A DNA stretch of 38,375 nucleotides from Clostridiaceae bacterium (GTDB lineage Bacteria; Bacillota; Clostridia; Saccharofermentanales; Saccharofermentanaceae). The notes under the pieces were generated by a model. The model was given only the letters and a program-made list of their open reading frames with translations, was not told where the DNA came from and searched no databases. The stretch's first letter is position 1. The number at the start of each line of letters is the position of its first letter. The stretch spans positions 1 through 38,375 of the forward strand of contig JAAYCT010000036.1 of the NCBI GenBank assembly GCA_012729635.1, given 5' to 3'. The translations under genes and the position numbers were made by a program. Of this stretch, positions 1 through 10,190 are shown in pieces.

Positions 1-370
1 ACTATCCTGGTCATGAACCTGAAAAAGAGGGCGAGAGATCTCTTTGACTTCATTTTTCATTTGCTGGATCGCTGCGCCTCGGGTGGACTGGTTTTCAAAT
101 TGGCTCTTGAGCAGTAGTCCCTAATTATTGTTTTCTCAATGAGTGTGTAGCCCTTATCGTGAGTTAATCATAGAAAATAGACATTTCGCCCATAGGGACG
201 AAATAATTCGCCCCTTACATTGTTATGTATATTTTTGTATCCGGCGTATGCATTCATTTCTTTCTCTTGGAAGCCCGGTCGCTCCGTCATTTCTTATCTG
301 TCGCGCTGGTTTTTCGAAGTCCTGCTCTTTCGTTATGTCCATTATTTTTTCGAAGACTTTCTATGGGCCG
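1..370. other. Gene-poor left edge, no convincing gene
   Basis: I find no gene here that I can support. Bases 1-117 are open on both strands: the plus frame ends at a TAG at 115-117, and the minus frame has an upstream stop and no start with a credible ribosome binding site. Either could be the edge of a gene cut by the window or a decayed remnant. Bases 118-370 are AT-rich with many stops in all frames. A near-perfect inverted repeat (ATTTCG CCC ATA GGG A CGAAAT) lies at 183-204; its role is unknown. gyrA would be expected beyond gyrB in many Firmicutes, but nothing here resembles its start. Confidence 0.3.
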
Positions 371-409
371 AAAAAACGGGGCTTTCTCCGAAATTTCGGA
401 GAATGCCCG
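371..409 (-). terminator. Intrinsic terminator of the remB-gyrB unit
   Basis: Read on the minus strand, GGGC, a perfect 16-base palindrome CTCCGAAATTTCGGAG and GCCC form a long stem (plus-strand arms 379-382 and 405-408), followed by CG and six T (plus-strand A run at 371-376). It lies about 160 bases after the gyrB stop, so parS and one copy of the GTAAC palindrome are inside the predicted 3' untranslated region. A T run is present only on the minus-strand side, which fixes the direction. Confidence 0.75.
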
Positions 410-420
410 TGAATCCAACA

Positions 421-436
421 TTTGTAACATTGTTAC
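421..436. promoter_or_regulatory. GTAAC palindrome, copy 1
   Basis: TTTGTAACATTGTTAC, with an inverted GTAACA/TGTTAC core. It is one of four copies of the consensus TTTGTAACANTGTTAC found here (others at 2769-2784, 5714-5729 and, inverted, 9345-9360). This copy sits 25 bases from parS. The binding protein is unknown. Confidence 0.5.
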
Positions 437-460
437 TCGTGTGTTTTTGTGCTGGTTTCT

Positions 461-476
461 TGTTTCACGTGAAACA
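461..476. promoter_or_regulatory. parS: parS centromere site
   Basis: The 16 bases TGTTTCACGTGAAACA form a perfect palindrome identical to the chromosomal parS consensus bound by ParB/Spo0J. It lies between the gyrB stop and its terminator, about 5 kb from oriC, where parS sites usually cluster. By family knowledge, ParB loads here, spreads, and recruits SMC for origin segregation. parA and parB themselves are not in the window. Confidence 0.9.
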
Positions 477-569
477 GAATCGTCTTATCAAGCCGGTATC
501 GTCGATTTCGTTGCTCCTTTTTACTCAGATCCGAGTCGCTATCGCAGTTAACTCGAAAAAATCGATCCG

Positions 570-2684
<2,115 letters not shown>

Positions 2685-2768
2685 CTATTCCTTTTTTTGA
2701 TTCCGAGAAGAGTTCGGTCGGATTCTCATCCGCTTTCTCTGTTTCGGGATAATCCTGATTTATCAACG

Positions 2769-2784
2769 TTTGTAACAGTGTTAC
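2769..2784. promoter_or_regulatory. GTAAC palindrome, copy 2
   Basis: TTTGTAACAGTGTTAC, the most symmetric copy: TGTAACA G TGTTACA at 2771-2785 is perfect. It overlaps the stop codon of the RemB-type gene, ahead of gyrB. Its position suggests either control of gyrB or a chromosome-organising site. Confidence 0.5.
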
Positions 2785-3059
2785 ATAGATTTTGGGATCG
2801 TTTTCTCTTGATTTTCCGCTCCCTTTAGCATTCGTTGAACGATCGTCTGTGACGACAACGGCGATACAAACGAACGATCCATCGTTATGATCAGCGATTG
2901 TGGAAGCTCCGTTCCGATATATTCCATACGCCCGGATTTCTCCTGCGCCATCAGAAAACGCTTCATATCGGTCTGATGAGGATAGACGTGATCCAGATCG
3001 ATGATCGCTACGATAAAGCGATCGGAAACGACGTATTCTCCTCCGATGTGTACATACAT
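2781..3059 (-). CDS. remB: RemA/RemB family (DUF370) DNA-binding regulator
   Basis: A 92-residue protein starting MYVHIGGEYVVSDRFIVAIIDL. This is the pattern of the RemA/RemB (DUF370) family, small proteins that in Bacillus include RemA, an activator of biofilm-matrix and osmoprotection genes. The recF-[this gene]-gyrB order matches the position of remB (yaaB) in B. subtilis, which is the main basis for the symbol. The start has the ribosome binding site GGGAGAG. An extended -10 promoter (3117-3125) and a stem-loop in the leader lie just upstream. The C-terminal tail after about residue 75 (KGAENQEKTIPKSM) is charged and probably disordered. Its targets here are unknown. Confidence 0.8.
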   Translation of the reverse strand: MYVHIGGEYVVSDRFIVAIIDLDHVYPHQTDMKRFLMAQEKSGRMEYIGTELPQSLIITMDRSFVSPLSSQTIVQRMLKGAENQEKTIPKSM

Positions 3060-3116
3060 GCTTTGTCTCTCCCGCGAGATATTTCAATCGGCGACCGATG
3101 CCTCGCGAACAATGAT

Positions 3117-3125
3117 ATTATACCA
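3117..3125 (-). promoter_or_regulatory. Extended -10 promoter for remB-gyrB
   Basis: The minus strand reads TGGTATAAT, an extended -10 (TGnTATAAT) with a perfect hexamer, in the 99-base gap between recF and the RemB-type gene. No good -35 is visible, as is common for extended -10 promoters. The leader between it and the start can fold: CGCGAG pairs with CTCGCG around an inner ATCGG-TCG-CCGAT hairpin (about 3075-3113). The same TGGTATAAT string occurs ahead of carA. Confidence 0.6.
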
Positions 3126-3158
3126 CAGCGTGCTTTATGACGCGTGCAATACCGTCAC

Positions 3159-4388
3159 TTACTCGTTTTGTTCCGGATATACTTCTCCGTTTTCGATCCG
3201 AAAGAAAGAAACCTCCTGTTTTTCGGTATACCGCTCCGGGAATAACGGCAAAAGTTCCCCGGAAACAAAGTCTTTATCGGTACAGGTAATGAACACCTGT
3301 GCCGGCCCGAATCCGGATAAAAGAGCCGCACGTCGGTGATGATCCAGCTCGCTGAACACGTCGTCCAAAAGGAGAACGGGCGTCTCTCCCGTTTCCTCCC
3401 TCAGAATGTCCAACTCCGCCATCTTCATGGCAAGGGCCGCGGATCTTTGTTGTCCCTGGGAAGCAAAGGGGCGAAGACCTTCTCCGTCCAAGGAAAGTTC
3501 GAGGTCGTCACGATGCGGTCCGACGGTAGTGATTCCTTTTTCAAAATCCTCATGATGCGTGCTCTTCCACTTTGCGGTCAGGTGCTTTTCGATCGTTTCC
3601 GTTACCGGTTCGTTTTCAACCCTTTCGGCAATTTCCGAAAGAAGTCCTCCGACCGTCCGGTATCTTACAAACAGATTCTCTGTTTCCGAAGAGATTCGTC
3701 CGTGATGAGTCTTTGCGGCCGCCGCAATTTTTTCCGAAAAATGAATCCGCTCCGAAATAATCTCGGCGGCTGTCTTTGCCATCGATAAATCCCAGATTTC
3801 AAGTTCCGCTTCCTCTTCCGGTCGGAGCACGGCCGCTCCTCTTGACGAACGAATGATCTTAAGCGTCCTGTTTCTTTGTTGAAGAAGCTTAGAATATCGC
3901 TGAAGTGCAAAAAAATACATCGGGCGAATCTGGGAAATAAGCAGATCCAGATATCTTCTTCGAACGGACGGACCTTCTTTTATGAGAAGCATGTCCTCCG
4001 GGGCAAAGATGACCGCGTTAAAAATACCGACGTATCGACTCAATTTATCGACCGGTATATCATCGTGCTCCGCAATCCGTCTCGATTTTTGTGCGAATTC
4101 CGGGTGATTTTCATCATAAAAGGATAGGGAGACGCTTTCCTCGTAATCCTTTCTTCGATCGCAAGAGAGCAGAAGGCGAACCTTATAAAAGGTCGCATCC
4201 CGCATAATCAGTTCTCGATCTCTGGATGTTCTGTGTGATCGGGCACAAGCGCAAAGATAAATCGCCTCGAGTAAATTGGTTTTTCCCTGAGCATTCGATC
4301 CGTAAAAAACGTTAACCGAGGACCCGACCTCCAGGTCAAGCCCTCGAAAATTACGGAATTGAGTTAAATGAACGGAGCGAATACGCAT
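3159..4388 (-). CDS. recF: DNA replication and repair protein RecF
   Basis: An SMC-like ATPase that loads or stabilises RecA at single-stranded gaps together with RecO and RecR. The 409-residue protein begins MRIRSVHLTQFRNFRGLDL, has Walker A GSNAQGKTNLLEA at about 30-42, the SHRT segment shortly after, and the signature and Walker B region LLLDDVFSELD near the C terminus. I chose the start at 4388 by alignment with the family; an upstream in-frame start would overlap dnaN. The gap to the dnaN stop is 20 bases and the ribosome binding site is weak, so translation may be coupled to dnaN. The S4-domain gene (yaaA type) often found between dnaN and recF is missing. Confidence 0.95.
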   Translation of the reverse strand: MRIRSVHLTQFRNFRGLDLEVGSSVNVFYGSNAQGKTNLLEAIYLCACARSHRTSRDRELIMRDATFYKVRLLLSCDRRKDYEESVSLSFYDENHPEFAQKSRRIAEHDDIPVDKLSRYVGIFNAVIFAPEDMLLIKEGPSVRRRYLDLLISQIRPMYFFALQRYSKLLQQRNRTLKIIRSSRGAAVLRPEEEAELEIWDLSMAKTAAEIISERIHFSEKIAAAAKTHHGRISSETENLFVRYRTVGGLLSEIAERVENEPVTETIEKHLTAKWKSTHHEDFEKGITTVGPHRDDLELSLDGEGLRPFASQGQQRSAALAMKMAELDILREETGETPVLLLDDVFSELDHHRRAALLSGFGPAQVFITCTDKDFVSGELLPLFPERYTEKQEVSFFRIENGEVYPEQNE

Positions 4389-4408
4389 GAATTTAGACGA
4401 ATTACCCT

Positions 4409-5515
4409 TTATCGCCGCAAAGGAAGAACGAGGTAGGCAAATTCCTCTCCTTCCGTCGGCTTCAAAACACAAGGTCCGTTGCTGCCGCTGAATTGAATCG
4501 AAATTTCCTCTTCGTCAATCGCACGCAATGCGTCGATAAAATATCTCGGATTAAAGTCAATATCGACCTTTTCTCCGCGAATCGATACCGCAATCTCCTC
4601 CCGAAGCGTTCCGAGCTCCGTGCTGGCGCTGATGACAAGAACCTCATCGCTCGGCATCGACAGTTGAACCGGACATCTTCTGTCCTCCGAAAGAATAATC
4701 AAAGAAGCTCGCTCAATCGCGCTGAGCATGGCAGCGGTGGAGATCAACATCTCCGTTTCTCCGGATTTGGGAAGAATTGCTTTATAGTTCATGTATTCTC
4801 CCTGAATCAACCGGGAAACAATCCGTACCTTCCCCGTGTCGAAAAGAATATGATTCTGAGAGGAGTACACCACTAATTCCGTATCTTTTCCGCCCAAAAT
4901 TCTTCCGGCCTCATGTAATGCTTTGCCCGGAACGATAAATTTCATGATCGGAAGGTCACTTCCGACTTCTTTCTTGCGTAATGCCAAGCGAAAACCGTCA
5001 ATCGCCACCATCTCTACCGAGGTTCCGTCACATACGAAAAAGCATCCGTTCAGTGTCGGTCGGCTCTCATCCGTGGAAACGGCGAATATCGTCTGTCGAA
5101 TCATTTCCTTGAGAATTCCTTGCATGAGGATCACCTTCTGAGCATCCGTTACCTCCGGAATTTTCGGATATCCCTCCGCGGAAAGACCTTTAATAGAAAA
5201 AACAGACGGACCGCTTTCAATATTTATCGTCATTTTCTCGTCTGTTTCGATAACAACATTCTCTTCGGGAAGCTTTCGTACAATTTCTCCGAAAAGCTTC
5301 GAATTAATAACGATGGCTCCGTTCTCGCGAATATCGGACTCAAGCTGAGCCTCTATACCGGTTTCCAGATCATATCCGGTTAACTTCACTCCGTCATCCC
5401 GGGAAGCCTCAATCAGTATCCCGTCAAGAATCGGTAACGTCGACCTTGTCGAAACCGCCTTCTGAACGATCGATATCGCGTCGTTGAGTCGATCTCTGGA
5501 ACACATAAATTTCAT
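4409..5515 (-). CDS. dnaN: DNA polymerase III beta sliding clamp
   Basis: The ring-shaped processivity clamp of the replicative polymerase. The 368-residue protein starts MKFMCSRDRLNDAISIVQKA, shows the three-fold clamp architecture, has SMPSDEVLVISASTELGTLREEI in the last third, and ends in the typical LVLPLRR. The start at 5515 is set by a strong GGAGGTGG ribosome binding site 6 bases upstream; a longer in-frame extension upstream would run into oriC and is not credible. It is separated from dnaA by the 505-base oriC region and is followed closely by recF. Confidence 0.97.
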   Translation of the reverse strand: MKFMCSRDRLNDAISIVQKAVSTRSTLPILDGILIEASRDDGVKLTGYDLETGIEAQLESDIRENGAIVINSKLFGEIVRKLPEENVVIETDEKMTINIESGPSVFSIKGLSAEGYPKIPEVTDAQKVILMQGILKEMIRQTIFAVSTDESRPTLNGCFFVCDGTSVEMVAIDGFRLALRKKEVGSDLPIMKFIVPGKALHEAGRILGGKDTELVVYSSQNHILFDTGKVRIVSRLIQGEYMNYKAILPKSGETEMLISTAAMLSAIERASLIILSEDRRCPVQLSMPSDEVLVISASTELGTLREEIAVSIRGEKVDIDFNPRYFIDALRAIDEEEISIQFSGSNGPCVLKPTEGEEFAYLVLPLRR

Positions 5516-5552
5516 AAAGGCCACCTCCGATTCAAAAACAGATAACACTACT

Positions 5553-5558
5553 ATTATA
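5553..5558 (-). promoter_or_regulatory. Candidate -10 box for dnaN
   Basis: The minus strand carries a perfect TATAAT 38 bases upstream of the dnaN start. The -35 region at 17-base spacing is poor, so this is a suggestion only. A perfect 12-base palindrome GACCGATCGGTC lies further upstream at 5617-5628 and may be an operator. Confidence 0.35.
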
Positions 5559-5713
5559 CAGAAAAAATTAAGAATTTCTACGAATTTACGACGATCCGGG
5601 ATGAAAAAGGAGAATAGACCGATCGGTCCTTGTAACATAAATGAAATATAACGACAATATATATGAAAGAAAAGTTTTCCACAATACGGATTTTTTGTAA
5701 AACCGAAAAAATG

Positions 5714-5729
5714 TTTGTAACAATGTTTC
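5714..5729. promoter_or_regulatory. GTAAC palindrome, copy 3 (in oriC)
   Basis: TTTGTAACAATGTTTC, one mismatch from the consensus TTTGTAACANTGTTAC. It lies inside the AT-rich part of oriC, upstream of dnaN. A weaker half-site (CTTGTAACATA) is at about 5629-5639. Confidence 0.45.
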
Positions 5730-6020
5730 ATCTCAAACGATCGATGAAATATGTAAGAAAGATATCCCCCTTCTTATTATGGTGAGTGAAAAGAGTGAAT
5801 AAGCCTGAAAAGCCATGAATACAGGCATTTTCGGTGTGAATAACGGGCGCATAAGTTGGGGGAAAAGAGGGGGGGAAAGGCCGGTAGAATCACACGGTTT
5901 TCATCCACAGGATCCGAACACGATATCCCGATGAAATTATCCACATATCGACAGAAAAAAGTGGAAAACCTTTTTTGGAAAAAGTGTTTGTCATAATCGA
6001 AAAGGGATCCGTCGATAAAA

Positions 6021-7400
6021 TCAGCCGGACAGACGTTTTTTGATTTCTTCGACATCGGCGATCAAATCCGGCTGAGAAGAGGAAAGGTCGGTAGAAACCT
6101 TATTGCAGGCATGAATCACCGTCGTATGATCCTTTCCTCCGAAAACCTCTCCGATTTTCGGAAAGGTCATATTGATTACGTAGCGACACAAGTACATGGC
6201 AACCTGACGGGGAACGATGATATCCTTGCTTCTCCGATTGGAAAGGATCTCACTGACGGTAATATTGTAGTACCGGGCGACGACCTCCATGATAAGCTGA
6301 GCGGTGATTGTTTTTTCCGGACGGGGCAGAATAATATCCTTAAGCGCCGATACGGCAACCTCCAGATCGAGCGCGCCCGAAAGAAGACTGTAGGCAAGGA
6401 CGGTGTTAAACGCGCCGTCGAGCTCACGAATATTGGTTGCGATATTGGAGGCGATATAATCCAGAACCTCCTCGGGAACCTGGACTGCGTTCTGTTGGGC
6501 GCGCTTTTGCAAAATGGCGTAGCGCGTTTCATAATCCGGCGGTTGAATATCGACAATCAGGCCGGATGAAAAGCGTGTTCTCAGTCGTTCTTCCAAAGAT
6601 GCAAGGCTTTGCGGCGGTTTATCACAGGTCATGACGATGTGTTTTCCGGATTCATGAAGGGCGTTGAAGGTATGGAAGAACTCGATCTGCATCTGTTCTT
6701 TTCCCTCGATAAACTGAATGTCGTCAATCAGCAGAAGATCCGCGGAACGGTATTTGTCCCGAAATTCGTCATAGGAGGTTTCCTTAATCGCGGCGATGAA
6801 TTCGTTAACGAACTGCTCGCATTGAACGTAAATCACCTTTTTTTCTTTTCGCTTGCGGGTGACATAATTTCCGATGGCGTGCATCAGGTGCGTTTTTCCG
6901 AGTCCGGAGCCGCCGTACAGAAACAGAGGATTATAGTTGCGACCGCCCAATTTTTCGGCGACGGCGACGCAAGCGGCGTGCGCGAACCGATTGCCGGAAC
7001 CGACGACAAAGGAGTCGAAGGAATATTGAGGGTTCAGCTGAGAGTACACAATCTCGGAATCTCCCGAAATACCGGGAAAAGAGATCGGAGCGCCCGATTG
7101 CGAAGCCGCGGATCCGCTCATATTTCGCATCGCGTCCAGAAGCTCGCCGGAGCCGCTGACCTGGATCTGAACATCAATCGAACGGGCGAGGACCTGAGAA
7201 AAAGAATTGGCAATCAGCGGTTGGTACGGCATCACGTATGAATACGAAAAATCGTCCGGTACCGAAAGAATAAAGGTCTTATCGTCGCCGAACAGCGGAA
7301 CCATCGGATCGATCCAGGTCTTAAAACTGACCTCGGACATCTCTTTTGAAAGAACATCGCGAACTTTTTTCCAGACAGACCGAACTTGCGCCTCTTGCAT
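6021..7400 (-). CDS. dnaA: Chromosomal replication initiator DnaA
   Basis: The AAA+ ATPase that binds DnaA boxes and melts oriC. The 459-residue protein has an N-terminal helicase-loading domain (MQEAQVRSVWKKVRDVLS), a variable linker at about 85-120, Walker A GGSGLGKTHL with the GKT at about 168-170, Walker B LLIDDIQF, an arginine-finger region, and the domain IV signature GKDHTTVIHACNKV near the C terminus. I chose the ATG at 7400 by family alignment; an ATG five codons upstream (7415) is equally possible, and neither has a strong ribosome binding site. It is divergent from carA, with about 130 bases between them. Confidence 0.97.
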   Translation of the reverse strand: MQEAQVRSVWKKVRDVLSKEMSEVSFKTWIDPMVPLFGDDKTFILSVPDDFSYSYVMPYQPLIANSFSQVLARSIDVQIQVSGSGELLDAMRNMSGSAASQSGAPISFPGISGDSEIVYSQLNPQYSFDSFVVGSGNRFAHAACVAVAEKLGGRNYNPLFLYGGSGLGKTHLMHAIGNYVTRKRKEKKVIYVQCEQFVNEFIAAIKETSYDEFRDKYRSADLLLIDDIQFIEGKEQMQIEFFHTFNALHESGKHIVMTCDKPPQSLASLEERLRTRFSSGLIVDIQPPDYETRYAILQKRAQQNAVQVPEEVLDYIASNIATNIRELDGAFNTVLAYSLLSGALDLEVAVSALKDIILPRPEKTITAQLIMEVVARYYNITVSEILSNRRSKDIIVPRQVAMYLCRYVINMTFPKIGEVFGGKDHTTVIHACNKVSTDLSSSQPDLIADVEEIKKRLSG

Positions 7401-7483
7401 ATAACCCGCTTTCATTTTCCCGAAAAAATCGAACTGAAAAAGTAAATTTATGATAGCAGAAAATATCCGATACGAACAGTATT

Positions 7484-7492
7484 TGGTATAAT
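7484..7492 (+). promoter_or_regulatory. Extended -10 promoter for carA
   Basis: TGGTATAAT is a perfect extended -10 located 52 bases before the carA start. No strong -35 is seen. A TTGACA string just downstream (7493-7498) has no -10 at a workable distance and is probably chance. The predicted leader of about 45 bases shows no pyrimidine-responsive attenuator. Confidence 0.55.
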
Positions 7493-7544
7493 TGACAATC
7501 GATGATAATATACTTTTCAAAAAGAAAAGCGACGGTGAACGAAT

Positions 7545-8744
7545 ATGAAAAAAGCCTGTCTTGTATTGGATGACGGAACCGTTTTTCCCGGAATTCGATT
7601 CGGAGCCGATCGGGAAACGGTCAGCGAGGTCGTCTTTTCTACGGGATTAACCGGGTATGTCGAACTGTTGACCGACGCCTCTTTTTGCGGACAGGCGGTG
7701 ACGATGGCACATCCGGTCGTTGGAAATTACGGTGTTTTCGAGGATGTATCGGAATCGGACCGTCTTTGGGTCGGGGCCCTGATCGTCCGGGACTTGACGA
7801 AGGTTGAAAAGGATGAGCGCGGCGCCGAGGATTTGGATGAGTACCTGAAAAGAAACGATATCCCGGGAATCCGCGGGATTGATACACGGGCGTTGACGCT
7901 CAAAATTCGCGAAGAGGGTACGCGCGTCGGTGTGATTGCGGACGGAACCCCCGAAACATTGGATATGGAAAAGATTTTCGAGAAGATTCAAGCGTATAAC
8001 GCATCCAATCTGGTTGCCGTCGTCAGTCGGAAGGAGAAAATATTCTTCCCCGCTTGGAAGGAAGGCTGGCGAGAAGAGGAGATATCGGATCGACGGGAAC
8101 GGGGAGAGCAATCCAGGCACCGTCACGATCCGGAGCCCATGGCGGGAATGCCCGCAAAATATCGCGTCGCCCTGATGGATTTCGGCGTCAAGCAACATAT
8201 TATCTGGAATCTGACGAGAAGGGGCTGTGATGTGACGACCTATCCGTGGGATACGAAAGCAAAGGACATCACGGCGGACGATCCCGACGGAATTTTTCTG
8301 TCCAACGGCCCCGGAGATCCGAAAAATTGCGGACCCGCAATCGAAGAAATTCGGAAATTAACGGAATCGAGCATTCCGATGATGGGCGTTTGTCTCGGAC
8401 ATCAGCTCATCTCATTGGCCATCGGCGCGAGGACCGAAAAACTGAAATACGGTCATCGCGGCGCGAATCATCCGGTCAAGGATCTACGGACCGGAACGGT
8501 AAAAATGACCGCACAAAATCACGGGTATGTCGTCGTTAAAGAATCCCTTCCCGAGGAAGGGTGCGAGGTGTCTCACATCAACGTAAACGACGGATCCGTT
8601 GAGGGAATCCGTCTAACGGATCGCCCGGTATTTACCGTCCAATATCATCCGGAGGGCTCTCCGGGCCCCCGGGACAACAATGAGTTGTTTGATGCGTTTA
8701 TTGACCGGATTTCCGCGTATCGGGATCAGAGGAATAAAAAATGA
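7545..8744 (+). CDS. carA: Carbamoyl-phosphate synthase small subunit
   Basis: The glutaminase subunit, which hydrolyses glutamine and passes ammonia to CarB to make carbamoyl phosphate for pyrimidines and arginine. The 399 residues comprise an N-terminal CarA domain (LDDGTVFPGIRFGA, STGLTGYVE, NPGIRGIDTR-type segment) and a class I amidotransferase domain with the nucleophile C283 (GVCLGHQ) and H368/E370 (QYHPEGSPGP). A charged linker of about 25 residues (KEGWREEEISDRRERG and onward) between the domains is longer than usual. The stop overlaps murT by 4 bases (ATGA). carB is not adjacent, so the large subunit must be elsewhere. Confidence 0.96.
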   Translation: MKKACLVLDDGTVFPGIRFGADRETVSEVVFSTGLTGYVELLTDASFCGQAVTMAHPVVGNYGVFEDVSESDRLWVGALIVRDLTKVEKDERGAEDLDEYLKRNDIPGIRGIDTRALTLKIREEGTRVGVIADGTPETLDMEKIFEKIQAYNASNLVAVVSRKEKIFFPAWKEGWREEEISDRRERGEQSRHRHDPEPMAGMPAKYRVALMDFGVKQHIIWNLTRRGCDVTTYPWDTKAKDITADDPDGIFLSNGPGDPKNCGPAIEEIRKLTESSIPMMGVCLGHQLISLAIGARTEKLKYGHRGANHPVKDLRTGTVKMTAQNHGYVVVKESLPEEGCEVSHINVNDGSVEGIRLTDRPVFTVQYHPEGSPGPRDNNELFDAFIDRISAYRDQRNKK

Positions 8745-10180
8745 AATCCTTTCGAACCACTGCCGCCCTGGTTGTTGCCGGAACAATCCGTACCGTCTTA
8801 CGGCTTGCCGGCAAGGGCGCGACCAACCTGCCCGGTAAAATCGCGCTTCGAATCTGTCCGTCATTTCTTTCGAAGATCGCTTACGGAAAAAACGTCATTA
8901 TGATTACCGGAACGAACGGAAAAACGACGACGACGCACATGATTTCCGAGATGCTTCGAAAGTCGGGGTACATGGTCGCGACCAATGTTTCGGGCGCAAA
9001 TCTCGCGGCGGGGCTGGCAACGACCTTTGCGGAGTACCGATCCAGAGAGCGGCGCGCCGTGAAAAACCGGGTGCCGGCCGTCTATGTTTTGGAGACAGAC
9101 GAAGCCGCATTTGCCAAGACCGCAGGCGAACTGAATCCGAGCGTTTGCGTGGTGACCAATCTGTTCCGCGACCAATTGGATCGTTTCGGGGAGCTTCTTA
9201 CCACGAGAAAATGTATCGAAAAGGGACTGGATTCCTGCAATGCGCGAATCCTTTTGAATGCGGACGATTCAATGATTTCCGCACTTCAAAAGGACAGGGA
9301 GGAGCGGGTAATCTTTTTCGGACTCGATGAAGCCGGGATGACGCGTAACATAGTTACAAACACCGAAGATTCAGGGTCTATGAAGCCTTCGTCTGACGCT
9401 GAATATTGTCTGAAATGCAAGAAAAAGTTTATTTATACCGCTCGAAGCTTCGGACATTTCGGGATTTTCGAGTGTCCGTCGTGTAAGGATCATCGCAGGT
9501 TGCCGCAGTATGCCGCATACTGCGAACAAGAAAAAGCTCCGAACGACGAATCGACGATGATACTGAAAAAAGGCGAGCATATCGTTCGCACCTCACTTCC
9601 GATTATGGGGGTGCATAATGTCTATAATTCGATTGCCGCCGCCGCGGCATGCGTCACGTTCGGGGAGGAGGTCGGAGACGAACGTCTGACCATCGATTTT
9701 TGTGCAAAAGCCCTGCCCGATATTCGTCCCGCATTCGGACGAATGGAAAAAATAAACGTCGGCAGCAAGAGCTTTTGTATTCTGCTGGTAAAAAACCCGG
9801 TCGGTCTGGACCGGGCTCTATGCATGGTATCGGAGGCTTCCGATGTCGGCGGACTGTATCTTCTTCTGAACAGCAATATCGCGGACGGAACCGATGTTTC
9901 CTGGATATGGGACGTTGATTTTGAAAACCGCACCTTTCCCGATCGGCTGTATGTTTCCGGAGAGCGTTATGCGGAGATGCTTTTGCGTCTGATCTATTCC
10001 GGGGCGGCGCCCGAGAATATAAGAAGTGCAGAGATGAGCCAATGCGAAAAGCTTTTCGAGGAAGCTCTTGCGGCATGCCCCGACGGAAAATGTTTGTATG
10101 TTCTTCCCAATTACACGGCGATGCTGGCGCTTCGGAAATATCTGGTCGGCCGCTTTCGACTCAGAAATTTCTGGAAATAG
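8741..10180 (+). CDS. murT: Lipid II isoglutaminyl synthase, MurT subunit
   Basis: The Mur-ligase-like subunit that, with GatD, amidates the D-glutamate of lipid II to D-isoglutamine. The 479 residues start with a hydrophobic helix (AALVVAGTIRTVLRLAGKG), followed by the ATP loop ITGTNGKTTTTHM at 55-67, the ETDEA motif, and a four-cysteine zinc ribbon (C223, C226, C245, C248) in an insert that is diagnostic of MurT. The C-terminal DUF1727-type region contains LVKNPVG and the YTAML segment. It overlaps carA by 4 bases and is followed 10 bases later by gatD. The complex consumes glutamine, fitting the surrounding nitrogen genes. One GTAAC palindrome falls inside the coding region at 9345-9360. 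Confidence 0.95.
   Translation: MKSFRTTAALVVAGTIRTVLRLAGKGATNLPGKIALRICPSFLSKIAYGKNVIMITGTNGKTTTTHMISEMLRKSGYMVATNVSGANLAAGLATTFAEYRSRERRAVKNRVPAVYVLETDEAAFAKTAGELNPSVCVVTNLFRDQLDRFGELLTTRKCIEKGLDSCNARILLNADDSMISALQKDREERVIFFGLDEAGMTRNIVTNTEDSGSMKPSSDAEYCLKCKKKFIYTARSFGHFGIFECPSCKDHRRLPQYAAYCEQEKAPNDESTMILKKGEHIVRTSLPIMGVHNVYNSIAAAAACVTFGEEVGDERLTIDFCAKALPDIRPAFGRMEKINVGSKSFCILLVKNPVGLDRALCMVSEASDVGGLYLLLNSNIADGTDVSWIWDVDFENRTFPDRLYVSGERYAEMLLRLIYSGAAPENIRSAEMSQCEKLFEEALAACPDGKCLYVLPNYTAMLALRKYLVGRFRLRNFWK
9345..9360. promoter_or_regulatory. GTAAC palindrome, copy 4 (inside murT)
   Basis: On the minus strand this reads TTTGTAACTATGTTAC, one mismatch from the other copies. It is inside the murT coding sequence, in a poorly conserved stretch just before the zinc ribbon, so it could be a real site or chance. 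Confidence 0.3.
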
Positions 10181-10190
10181 GAGGATCGGA

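Larger units (their letters stand above)
5516..6020. other. oriC: Origin of replication (oriC) with DnaA boxes
   Basis: A 505-base gene-free gap between dnaA and dnaN. DnaA boxes: a perfect TTATCCACA at 5937-5945 (plus); one-mismatch boxes TCATCCACA at 5901-5909 and TTTTCCACA at 5675-5683 (plus) and TTATTCACA on the minus strand at 5835-5843; two-mismatch boxes on the minus strand at 5794-5802 and 5960-5968. An AT-rich stretch at about 5640-5760 may be the unwinding element. Two G runs (G5 at 5858-5862, G7 at 5869-5875) sit between the boxes. The gap also contains one GTAAC palindrome (5714-5729). Box clustering next to dnaA is typical of Firmicute origins. Confidence 0.85.

Noticed and set aside
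7493-7498. TTGACA ahead of carA as a -35 box
   Set aside because: No -10 lies at 16-18 bases downstream; the TATAAT is immediately upstream, so the TTGACA is probably incidental.
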